Positions 33,109 to 40,579 of a stretch of DNA of 64,000 nucleotides are shown in pieces (the first letter of the stretch is position 1; each line of letters begins with the position of its first letter). The stretch comes from JBBSBL01 sp046330255 (GTDB lineage: Bacteria > Actinomycetota > Thermoleophilia > Solirubrobacterales > Solirubrobacteraceae). The notes beneath the pieces are model-generated. The model was not told the origin of the DNA, searched no databases, and saw nothing but the letters and a program-made list of their open reading frames with translations. Position numbers and translations under genes: made by a program. The stretch is taken from NCBI GenBank assembly GCA_046330255.1, contig JAXLTC010000001.1, positions 992,001-1,056,000 of the forward strand, written 5' to 3'.

Positions 33109-34587
33109 ATGGCCGAGCCGATGCTCCCGCAGACCAATGAGCAGGCGTGGGCGCTGGCCGGGCAGTGGAGCGCCGAGCGCGAGATGAGCGAGTTCGAGGC
33201 GCTCATGTGGCGGATGGAGCGGGACCCACGCCTGCGCTCGACGATCATGGGCGTCTACGTGCTCGATCGCGAGCCCGACTGGGACCGGCTGATGGCGGCG
33301 CACGAGTGGGGCTCGCGGCTGATCCCGCGCTTCCGCCAGCGCGTCATCGACCCGCCGCTGCAGCTCGGCCTCCCGGCCTGGACCACGGACCCCGACTTCG
33401 ACCTCGGCTACCACGTCCGGCGCGTGCGGCTGCCCGAGCCCGGCGGCATCGACGCGGTGCTGGACCTGGCCGAGCAGGTGGCGATGACCCCGTTCGACCG
33501 CGCCCGCTCGCCGTGGGAGGGCGTGCTGGTGGACGGCATGGAGGGCGGTCGGGCGGCGTACTTCCTCAAGCTCCATCACTCGCTGACGGACGGGCAGGGC
33601 GGCGTGCAACTGCTCGGGCTGCTGCACAGCCGCAAGCGGGCGCCCTCGCCGGAGAAGCCGATGCCCGATCCGCCCGAGCCCGAGCACGCGACGCCGCTCG
33701 GCGTGCTGGCCGAGCAACTGGCCGAGCGCGCGCGCTCGGCTCCTCGGAACGCGGGCGCCGCGGCCGGGCGCACCGCGGGGCTCGCCGCCGAGGCGATGCT
33801 GCGGCCCGGGTCGCTGGCCGGCGGCGGCCTGCGGTTCGGGCGCTCGCTGGCGCGGGTGCTGAGCCCGCCGCCGGCCGAGCCCTCGCCGCTGCTGCGCGGG
33901 CGCAGCATGTCGTGGCGCTTCGGCGCGCTCGAGGTCGGCCTCCCGCGGCTGAAGGCCGCCGCCCGCGCGGCGGACGGCTCGCTCAACGACGCGTTCGTGG
34001 CCGCGCTGCTCGGCGGCTTCCGCCGCTACCACGAGCGTCACGGGGTCGAGGCCGGGGACCTGCCGATGGCGATGCCGATCAGCATGCGGCGCGGCGACCA
34101 CCCGATGGGCGGCAACCGCTTCGCGGGAGCGCGCTTCGCCGCGCCGGCCGGCGAGCCGGACCCCCGCGAGCGCATCCGCCTGATCCACGACTTCGTGCTG
34201 ACGGCGCGCGCGGAGCCCGCGCTCGACGCGCTGGGCCTCGCCGCGCCCGTGTTCAACCGCATTCCGCTCCCGCTCGTGACCCGCTGGTATCTGGCGCAGA
34301 CCCGCGGGCTGGACCTCCAGGCGAGCAACGTCGCGGGAATCCCCTACACCGCCTACATCGCGGGTGCCAAGATCGAGCGCCTCTACCCCTTCGGCCCGCT
34401 GCCCGGCTGCGCGGTGATGGCGGCGCTGGTCTCGCACGACGGGACCTGCTGCATCGGCATCAACTGCGATCCCGCGGCCGTGACCGATCCCCCGCTCTTC
34501 TTCGCCTGCCTCCAGGAGGGCCTGGACGAGGTGCTGGCGCTGGCCGCTCCGCGCAAGGGCTCGGCTCGCGCGCGGGTCGCGAGCTGA
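33109..34587 (+). CDS. Wax ester synthase/diacylglycerol acyltransferase (WS/DGAT)
   Basis: Acyltransferase of 492 residues. It carries the catalytic HHxxxDG as HHSLTDG (at about residue 160) and the C-terminal WS/DGAT features DAFVAALLGGF, ASNVAGIP and GCAVMAALVSHDGTCCIGINCD. These enzymes esterify diacylglycerol or fatty alcohols with acyl-CoA and make storage lipid, common in actinobacteria. ATG at 33109, 2 nt after the gpsA stop, so both are likely co-transcribed and G3P supply is linked to triacylglycerol formation. Confidence 0.9.
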   Translation: MAEPMLPQTNEQAWALAGQWSAEREMSEFEALMWRMERDPRLRSTIMGVYVLDREPDWDRLMAAHEWGSRLIPRFRQRVIDPPLQLGLPAWTTDPDFDLGYHVRRVRLPEPGGIDAVLDLAEQVAMTPFDRARSPWEGVLVDGMEGGRAAYFLKLHHSLTDGQGGVQLLGLLHSRKRAPSPEKPMPDPPEPEHATPLGVLAEQLAERARSAPRNAGAAAGRTAGLAAEAMLRPGSLAGGGLRFGRSLARVLSPPPAEPSPLLRGRSMSWRFGALEVGLPRLKAAARAADGSLNDAFVAALLGGFRRYHERHGVEAGDLPMAMPISMRRGDHPMGGNRFAGARFAAPAGEPDPRERIRLIHDFVLTARAEPALDALGLAAPVFNRIPLPLVTRWYLAQTRGLDLQASNVAGIPYTAYIAGAKIERLYPFGPLPGCAVMAALVSHDGTCCIGINCDPAAVTDPPLFFACLQEGLDEVLALAAPRKGSARARVAS

Positions 34588-34599
34588 GCGCCCGACTAT

Positions 34600-34617
34600 C
34601 TGTCTGTAGCATTCCAG
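34600..34617. promoter_or_regulatory. Putative TetR operator overlapping the tetR promoter
   Basis: CTGTCTGTAGCATTCCAG lies just before the tetR ATG (34622). It shares 12 of 18 positions with the dyad at 35393-35410, including CTGT and ATTCCAG. TAGCAT inside it (34607-34612) is a -10 candidate 9 nt before the ATG, so a bound repressor would block its own promoter. Confidence 0.5.
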
Positions 34618-34621
34618 CCGG

Positions 34622-35239
34622 ATGTCGCTCACCAAGCGCCAACAGCAGGGCGCCGAGTCGCGCGAGCAGATCCTCGACGCAGCCGAGCGCCTGATGGGCA
34701 CTCGCGGCGTCACGGGAACGAGCATGTCGGCGCTGATCGAGACCAGCGGGCTGCCGGCGAGCTCGATCTACTGGCACTTCGGAAGCAAGGACGGGGTGCT
34801 CGTTGCGGTGATGGAGCGAGGCGCCGCGCGCTTCTTCTCGAGCCTCGCGCCGATCGAGAGCTTCACGGGCAGCCGCGCCGACAGGGTTCGAGCGCAACTC
34901 GATGACACGGCGGGAGCGCTGGAAGAGCACGGTGACTTCCTGCGCCTGCTGCTCACGCTGGTCCTGCTCGGCAGCGAGGGCAACGCAGCCGCGAACGCGA
35001 TGATCGCCGGCGTGCGGCGGACCGCTCGCGAGCGGATAGAGGCGATGCTCGCCGTCGCAGGCGGCCCGAGCCTGGCCCCACAGGCGACCTCCGGATTGGC
35101 CGATTTCGTGCTGGCGGCGATCGACGGCGCGTTCATCGGCCATCTCGAACATCGCAGGGTGGACCTCCATGTGCTGCTCGCGCAGCTGAGCCTCGCGATC
35201 TCGGCCCTGGTGCGCGACGCCCGGAGTCGCGGGCGCTGA
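34622..35239 (+). CDS. TetR family transcriptional regulator
   Basis: DNA-binding repressor-type protein of 205 residues. The N-terminal helix-turn-helix reads SREQILDAAERLMGTRGVTG, TSMSALIETSGLPASSIYWHF and GSKDGVLVAVMERG; the C-terminal ligand domain is all-helical with no recognised signature. It precedes the aromatic-degradation operon on the same strand, and related dyads occur in front of both itself and the operon. Autoregulation and control of the oxidoreductase operon are inferred from that. The inducer is unknown, perhaps a phenolic compound or its CoA-free ring-cleavage intermediate. Confidence 0.9.
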   Translation: MSLTKRQQQGAESREQILDAAERLMGTRGVTGTSMSALIETSGLPASSIYWHFGSKDGVLVAVMERGAARFFSSLAPIESFTGSRADRVRAQLDDTAGALEEHGDFLRLLLTLVLLGSEGNAAANAMIAGVRRTARERIEAMLAVAGGPSLAPQATSGLADFVLAAIDGAFIGHLEHRRVDLHVLLAQLSLAISALVRDARSRGR

Positions 35240-35373
35240 GCCGCATCCTCGGCGAACCGCGACGACCTCGCCCGGTCTGCCGCCGCTGAGCGTCCGGCCG
35301 CGCGAGCGCCGGCTGGCAGTCGGCGGGCGGGTGGCCGACCGGGCAGAGTCCGGCCCCGCGGACGGGACGGGAG

Positions 35374-35410
35374 TTGACACGCCTCGCGCGTTCTGTAAGG
35401 ATGATTCCAG
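35374..35410 (+). promoter_or_regulatory. Promoter and putative TetR operator of the oxygenase operon
   Basis: A consensus -35 TTGACA (35374-35379) is followed after 16 nt by TAAGGAT (35396-35402). The -10 overlaps an imperfect dyad CTGTAA-N6-TTCCAG at 35393-35410, related to the sequence before tetR. In the 304-bp gap between tetR and the operon, this and the small ORF at 35452 are the only structures I see. Confidence 0.6.
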
Positions 35411-35451
35411 ATAGACTGCGGGCGAGGGCCCGGCGCCAAGAGGAGGGGGAG

Positions 35452-35523
35452 ATGGAGAAGCGGAGCCCGACGAGCACGACGAACGCGCGGTTCGCCGTCC
35501 AGACGGCGAGCTGCACGGCCTGA
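35452..35523 (+). CDS. Small ORF (23 residues) heading the operon, possible leader peptide
   Basis: ATG at 35452 is preceded by a very strong AGGAGG-type site (caagaggagggggag). The reading frame gives MEKRSPTSTTNARFAVQTAS plus CTA and stops at 35523, 20 nt before the next start. No known peptide family was recognised. The same leader style, caagaggaacggggag, precedes the FAD monooxygenase at 37517. It may be a leader peptide that couples or attenuates translation, or a small functional peptide. Evidence for expression is only the ribosome binding site and promoter position. Confidence 0.45.
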   Translation: MEKRSPTSTTNARFAVQTASCTA

Positions 35524-35543
35524 CCGGCGGATCGAGGATCCCG

Positions 35544-36494
35544 ATGCGCGCGATCCAGATCACGGAGTTCGGCGGGCCGGAGGTGCTGCGGCCGGGCGAG
35601 ATCCCCGAGCCGGCCCCCGCGAACGGCGAGTTGCTGATCGCGGTGAGCACGGCCGGCGTCAACTTCGCCGATACCCACAAGACCGAGGCGTCCTACGTCC
35701 AGGGAGCCGAGTTGCCGTTCGTGCCCGGCACGGAGGTCGTCGGCCTGGACGGCGACGGTCGCCGTGTGGCCGCGCTGCTGCCCGACGGCGGCTACGCCGA
35801 GCGCGCGGTCGCCCGCCCGGAGCTGTGCTGGGAGGTCCCGCGCGGCGTCTCCGACGGCGCGGCGCTCGCGCTCGTCCTCCAGGGGACGACGGCCTGGCAC
35901 CTGCTGCGGACAAGCGCGGCGCTTCGGCCCGGCGAGTCGGTCGTGGTCCACGCCGCCGCCGGCGGCGTCGGAACGCTCGCGATCCAGCTCGCGAAGCGCT
36001 TCGGCGCGGGCCGGGTAGTCGGGGTCGCCTCGACGGCCTCCAAGCGCGCGCTCGCCGCGCAGGTCGGCGCCGACGCGACCGTCGACGGCACCTCAGCCGA
36101 CCTCGCCGACGCGATCCGCGAGGCGTGCGGTGGAGCGGGCGCCGACGTGATCCTGGAGATGACCGGCGGGAGCGTCTTCCGGCAGAGCCTCGACGCGCTC
36201 GCCCCGTTCGGTCGTCTCGTGCACTTCGGCCAGGCCGGCCGCGAGGCGCCGTCGCCGATCGATCCCACCGCGCTGCTCGCGACGAGCCGCGGCGTCCTTG
36301 GCTTCTGGTTCGGCCACCTGCGCCGGCGCCCGGACCGGATCACGGAGGCGATGACCGACCTGCTCGCGATGGTCGACGCCGGCGAGCTGGCTCCCGTCGT
36401 CGGCGCCACCTACGACCTCGCCGACGCGCGCCGGGCACACGAGCACCTGCGCGCGCGCGCAACCACCGGAAAGCTCGTCCTGACCTGCTCCTGA
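35544..36494 (+). CDS. Zinc-type alcohol dehydrogenase/NADPH:quinone oxidoreductase
   Basis: MDR-superfamily oxidoreductase of 316 residues. It begins MRAIQITEFGGPEVLRPGEI, typical of quinone oxidoreductases that lack zinc. The nucleotide-binding motif is VVVHAAAGGVGTLAIQLAKRFGA; later LEMTGGSVFRQSLDAL, RLVHFGQAG and a C-terminal dimer segment HEHLRARATTGKLVL follow. No cysteine-rich structural zinc loop is seen. First main gene of the TetR-linked operon; it may reduce a quinone or an unsaturated ring-cleavage intermediate (inference). Confidence 0.86.
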   Translation: MRAIQITEFGGPEVLRPGEIPEPAPANGELLIAVSTAGVNFADTHKTEASYVQGAELPFVPGTEVVGLDGDGRRVAALLPDGGYAERAVARPELCWEVPRGVSDGAALALVLQGTTAWHLLRTSAALRPGESVVVHAAAGGVGTLAIQLAKRFGAGRVVGVASTASKRALAAQVGADATVDGTSADLADAIREACGGAGADVILEMTGGSVFRQSLDALAPFGRLVHFGQAGREAPSPIDPTALLATSRGVLGFWFGHLRRRPDRITEAMTDLLAMVDAGELAPVVGATYDLADARRAHEHLRARATTGKLVLTCS

Positions 36495-36508
36495 GGGGAC
36501 CGAACGCC

Positions 36509-37498
36509 ATGTACGCACCCGAGCTCGCCAAGATCGGCCACGCCGCACTCGTCACTCCCGACCTGGAGGCGTCCCACCATTTCGTCCACGACCTGCTCGG
36601 CCTCGACGAGGTCGAGCGCCGCGACGGCACCGTCTACTACCGCGCGTGGGGCGAGTTCGAGCACCACTCGCTGTCCCTGCGCGAGGGCCCGGTGGGCGTC
36701 GACCATCTCGCCTGGCGCACCCGGCGGCCCGAGGACGTGGACGCCTTCGCCGGGCGCCTGGAGGCGGCCGGCGTGGAGGTCGATCGAGTCGAGGCCGGCG
36801 AGGAGGCCGGCCAGGGGACGGCGATCCGCTTCACCACCGCGGGCGGCCATCCGTTCGAGATCTACCACGACATCGAGAAGCCGGCGGCGCCCGAGGCGAT
36901 CCGCTCGCGACTGCTCAACCAGCCAGCCACCGCGCATCGCCGCGGCGCGTCGCCGCGGCGGATAGACCACTACAACCTCGCCACGGCGGTGGACAACGTC
37001 GGCAGCGCCCAGGCGTTCCTGTCCGAGCAGCTCGGCCTGAAGACCCGCGAGTACGTGGCTCCGAAGGACGGCCCGCTGATCGCCGCCTGGATGTCGGTGA
37101 CCTCGAACGTCCACGACACGGCGATCGTGGCGGACATGGCCAACCCGGCGGACCACGGGCGCCTGCACCACGTCGCGTACTACTTCGAGAGCTTCCAGGA
37201 CGTCTACCGCGCCGCCGACATCTTCCGCGAGGAGGGGCTGACCCTGGACGCCGGGCCGGGCATCCACGGGATCGGGCGCGCGATGTTCTGCTACCTGAAG
37301 GATCCGGGGTCGGGCCACCGCTTCGAGCTGTACTCGGGCGGTTACCAGATCTTCGATCCCGACTGGGAGCCGCTGCACTGGACGGAGGACGAGATCGTCG
37401 ACGGCATGGTCTGGACCGGCGAGCGCTTCGTGCCCGGCGGGGGCGGGCCGATGGACGGCACCACGCCGTGCGCGAGCGCCAGCCCGGCCGCGGCCTGA
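36509..37498 (+). CDS. Extradiol ring-cleavage dioxygenase (catechol 2,3-dioxygenase-like, VOC fold)
   Basis: Type I extradiol dioxygenase of 329 residues, opening MYAPELAKIGHAALVTPDLE. Two VOC modules are present. Iron ligands can be placed at His in IDHYNLATAV, His in LHHVAYYFESF and Glu in HRFELYSGGYQ; YY and GPGIHG before the third ligand are also characteristic. It cleaves a catechol next to the hydroxyls using Fe(II) and O2. The ATG at 36509 has GAGGGGA upstream. It sits 14 nt after the oxidoreductase and before a hydroxylase that could make the catechol. Confidence 0.9.
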   Translation: MYAPELAKIGHAALVTPDLEASHHFVHDLLGLDEVERRDGTVYYRAWGEFEHHSLSLREGPVGVDHLAWRTRRPEDVDAFAGRLEAAGVEVDRVEAGEEAGQGTAIRFTTAGGHPFEIYHDIEKPAAPEAIRSRLLNQPATAHRRGASPRRIDHYNLATAVDNVGSAQAFLSEQLGLKTREYVAPKDGPLIAAWMSVTSNVHDTAIVADMANPADHGRLHHVAYYFESFQDVYRAADIFREEGLTLDAGPGIHGIGRAMFCYLKDPGSGHRFELYSGGYQIFDPDWEPLHWTEDEIVDGMVWTGERFVPGGGGPMDGTTPCASASPAAA

Positions 37499-37516
37499 CG
37501 CAAGAGGAACGGGGAG

Positions 37517-39115
37517 ATGGATTTCGACGTCGCGATCATCGGATACGGACCCACCGGCGAGACGGCAGCGCTGCTCCTCGGGCAGCTCGGGGTCAGGACG
37601 GTCGTGCTCGAGCGCGATCTGGAGCCCTACGCGCACGCGCGTGCGGTCGCCGTGGACGACGAGGTGCTTCGCATCTGGCAGCGCGCCGGCCTCTCCGAGC
37701 GCCTCGAGCGTGACATGGAACTGGACGTGCACGCGCGCTGGAAGACGCCCGTGGGCAAGGTCACATTCGAGACCCACCCCACCCGCTCGGACAACGGGCA
37801 CGCCCCGCTCGCGATGATCTACCAGCCCGCGATGGACGCGGTCCTGCGCGAGGCGATCGGCGAGCTCGAAAGCGTCGAGGTCCGCCTCGGTGAGGGGGTC
37901 ACCGGCATCGAGCAGGAACCCGACGGCGTGCGGCTGCGGACGCGCGACGCCGCGGACGGCAGCGAGCGCACGCTCAGCGCACGCTACGCGCTCGCCTGCG
38001 ACGGCGGGAGCAGTCGCTCGCGCGAGCGGCTCGGGATCAAGCTCAAGGGCGCCACCTACGAGGAGCCGTGGGTGGTGATCGATGCGAAGGTCAAGCGCTG
38101 GTGGCCGGAGCACTCGGCGCTGACGTTCTGGGCCGACCGCGATCGCCCGGCGGTCGACATCCCTACGGCGCTGGGCCACCACCGCTGGGAGTTCCCCTTG
38201 CGCGAGGGAGAGAGCCGCGAGGACGCCGAGACCGAGGAGTTCCTGTGGGAGTTCCTGCGCACGCATGGCGTGACGCCGGACCACGTGGACATCGTCCGCC
38301 ATGTCGTCTACGTGCACCACCTGCGCCGGGCGGAGAGCTGGCGCGAGGGCCGGGTGCTGCTGATGGGCGACGCCGCGCACATGACGCCCCCGTGGGCCGG
38401 CCAGGGAATGTGCGCCGGGATCCGCGATGCCGGCAACGTCACCTGGAAGCTCGCCGCGGTTCTGCGCGGGCAGGCGCCCGATGCGCTGCTCGACACCTAC
38501 CAGCCCGAACGCGAGCCGCACGTCCACGAGATGCAGCAGGTCGCGCGCTTCCTCGGGTGGCTGATCGGCGCCCGCAACCCGATCGTGGCCGGCGGCCGGG
38601 ACGCAGTCTTCGGAGTGGTGCACCGCGCCCCGCTTGTGCGCGGCTGGGTGCGCGAGATGCGCTTCCGCCGCAAGCCGCGCCTGTCCGAGGGCTTCGTCGC
38701 CGGGCGCGCGCGCCGCGGCAGCGCGATCGGGCACCTCCTCGCCCAGCCGCGGGTCGCGACGCTCGACGGAACGACGCGGCCGCTCGACGACGTGATCGGC
38801 CCGGGCTTCGCCGTGCTCGGCCTCGGGGCCGACCCGCGCGAAACGCTCCCGCCCGCCGTGGTCGCCGCCTGGCAGCGGCTCGCCCCACGCTGGCTCGCGG
38901 TCCGGTCGATCGCGGACGCGATCTCCGGGCCGGACGAGGTCGTGGACCTGGACGGCGTCCTGCTGCGGACCTTCGCCGACGCGGGCGCGCGTTACCTCGT
39001 CGTGCGCCCCGACCGCTACATCTTCGACGCCGGCGACCGAGCCGTCGCGCCCCCATGGGCGCCGAGCGCGGGCGCGGCGGCCGAGCGCCGGGCCCCCGCG
39101 GCCCTCGTCTCCTGA
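37517..39115 (+). CDS. FAD-dependent aromatic monooxygenase (MhpA-like)
   Basis: Flavoprotein hydroxylase of 532 residues of the PheA/MhpA class. Motifs: IIGYGPTGETAALLLGQLG (FAD Rossmann), the DG motif CDGGSSRSRERLGI, and RVLLMGDAAHMTPPWAGQGMCAGIRDAGNVTWKLA (GD motif). It is similar in style to 3-(3-hydroxyphenyl)propionate hydroxylase, which would hydroxylate a phenol to the catechol cleaved by the neighbour. It is preceded by a strong GAGGA..GGGGAG site. A bidirectional terminator overlaps its stop codon. Confidence 0.9.
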   Translation: MDFDVAIIGYGPTGETAALLLGQLGVRTVVLERDLEPYAHARAVAVDDEVLRIWQRAGLSERLERDMELDVHARWKTPVGKVTFETHPTRSDNGHAPLAMIYQPAMDAVLREAIGELESVEVRLGEGVTGIEQEPDGVRLRTRDAADGSERTLSARYALACDGGSSRSRERLGIKLKGATYEEPWVVIDAKVKRWWPEHSALTFWADRDRPAVDIPTALGHHRWEFPLREGESREDAETEEFLWEFLRTHGVTPDHVDIVRHVVYVHHLRRAESWREGRVLLMGDAAHMTPPWAGQGMCAGIRDAGNVTWKLAAVLRGQAPDALLDTYQPEREPHVHEMQQVARFLGWLIGARNPIVAGGRDAVFGVVHRAPLVRGWVREMRFRRKPRLSEGFVAGRARRGSAIGHLLAQPRVATLDGTTRPLDDVIGPGFAVLGLGADPRETLPPAVVAAWQRLAPRWLAVRSIADAISGPDEVVDLDGVLLRTFADAGARYLVVRPDRYIFDAGDRAVAPPWAPSAGAAAERRAPAALVS

Positions 39116-39147
39116 GGACGCGGCGGGCTCCTGCCCGCCCAGTCCTC
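39114..39147. terminator. Bidirectional terminator hairpin between convergent operons
   Basis: Interrupted inverted repeat GAGGAC...GGCGGGC-tcct-GCCCGCC...GTCCTC, stem of 7 + 6 bp separated by short bulges. It spans the whole gap between the stop codons of the FAD monooxygenase and the HAD-acyltransferase, and touches both stops. No T tract on either side. Confidence 0.6.
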
Positions 39148-40579
39148 ACTCCTCCGGCCAGCGCTCCAGCGTCGCGCGGAAGCGCTCGCGGACCTCCTCG
39201 GTGCGCTCGCCGATCTCCGCGGCCTTCCAGCGCTTGGTCGGGATCGGCTTCAGGACGGCGACGTCGATCGTGCCCTTGCGGATGAACGGCGAGTTGCGCC
39301 ACATCACGTCGCCCGCGTTGCGGATCACGATCGGCACGATCGGCACGCGCGCCTGCCGGGCGATGTGGAACGCGCCCTTCTTGAACGGGCCGAGCTTCGG
39401 CGTCGCGCTGCGCGTCCCCTCCGGGGCGATCGCGATCGATACGCCCTCGCGCAGCTTCTCGATCACCGGGGCCAGCGCCGCCTTCGCCTGCGCGGTGTTG
39501 CCGCGGTCGATGTAGGCGATGTCGACCAGCAGCCCGAGCGGGGCGAAGCGCGGGTCGCGGGCGGCCTCCCGCTTGGCCACGCCGGTCAGGTCGCGGCCGA
39601 CCAGCGCGCCGACCACCGCCACGTCGATCGAGCTCTGGTGGTTGAAGACGAAGACCGCCGGACGGCGCGACCAGAGGTTCTGCTCGCCGACGACGCGCAG
39701 CCGCACGCCCGCGAGCCCGAGCGCCAGGCGTGGACCGATCGCGGTCGCGAGGTTGGCCGCGTCGCGCCGGCTGCCGTTCAGGAGACCCACGCCGGCGCCG
39801 ACCACGGCGGCCGTCCCCAGGCCGGTGAGCGCCGCGCCCGTGCGCAGCACCGACTCGACGCTCGGGCGCCCGCGGCCGTCGAGCCGGAACGACGGCCAGC
39901 CGCGCTCGGAGGCCACCCGGGCGAGGCCCGGCTGCGGGTTCAGCGCGCAGGGCATCCCCATCAGGTCCAGGAAGTACATGTCCTCGTCGCCGTTGCCGTA
40001 GCCGTAGCTGCCGCGCAACGAGACCTTCCGCTCGCGCGCGAACTCGCGCACGGCCCGGCCCTTCCCCGGGCCCCAGAGCACGTCGCCGTCGAGGTTCCCC
40101 GTGAAGACCCCGCCGGCGACCTCGATGCCCGTGGCCAGCACGTGCTCCACGCCCAGGTCCTCGGCCACCGGCGCGACCTGGTAGCGGGTCGCGGAGGAAG
40201 CGAGCGCGACCGTGTGGCCGCGGCGCTGGTGAGCGCGGACCAGCCGCCGCGCGTCGGGGTAGACCATCCCCGCGATCCGCTGCACGAACAACCGCTCGCC
40301 GAGCTCCAGCAGCTCGTCCTCCGAGCGTCCCGCGAACGAGCTCGCGACGATCTCGACGAGCTTCGTCACGTCCGAGCCGCGCAGGCCCATCTCGGCGCCG
40401 GCCAGGACCGAGCGCGCCACCTCGCCCACCGACATCTGGCGGCGGCGGACGAACTCCTGGTAGAAGACCGTCGCGGAGTAGCCCGCGATCAGCGTCCCGT
40501 CGAGGTCGAAGAACGCCCCGACCCGCGGCCCCTCCGGCCCCCGCTCGATCTGCTCGATGCGCTCGTCGACCGCGCTCAC
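39146..40579 (-). CDS. HAD-IB hydrolase fused to 1-acylglycerol-3-phosphate acyltransferase
   Basis: Two-domain protein of 477 residues. The N-terminal HAD-IB half has DLDGTL (FFDLDGTLIAGYS), LASSATRYQVAP and GNGDEDMYFL. After a short hydrophobic link the PlsC half shows NHQSSIDVAVVGALV (HxxxxD), AYIDRGN, APEGTRSATPKLGPFKKGAFH (EGTR) and VPIVPIVIRN. The acyltransferase half converts lysophosphatidate to phosphatidate; the phosphatase-like half is related to SerB-type enzymes and its substrate is unclear. GTG at 40579 overlaps the plsB stop by 4 nt, so successive acylation steps are encoded together. This fusion is known in actinobacteria. Confidence 0.9.
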   Translation of the reverse strand: MSAVDERIEQIERGPEGPRVGAFFDLDGTLIAGYSATVFYQEFVRRRQMSVGEVARSVLAGAEMGLRGSDVTKLVEIVASSFAGRSEDELLELGERLFVQRIAGMVYPDARRLVRAHQRRGHTVALASSATRYQVAPVAEDLGVEHVLATGIEVAGGVFTGNLDGDVLWGPGKGRAVREFARERKVSLRGSYGYGNGDEDMYFLDLMGMPCALNPQPGLARVASERGWPSFRLDGRGRPSVESVLRTGAALTGLGTAAVVGAGVGLLNGSRRDAANLATAIGPRLALGLAGVRLRVVGEQNLWSRRPAVFVFNHQSSIDVAVVGALVGRDLTGVAKREAARDPRFAPLGLLVDIAYIDRGNTAQAKAALAPVIEKLREGVSIAIAPEGTRSATPKLGPFKKGAFHIARQARVPIVPIVIRNAGDVMWRNSPFIRKGTIDVAVLKPIPTKRWKAAEIGERTEEVRERFRATLERWPEE

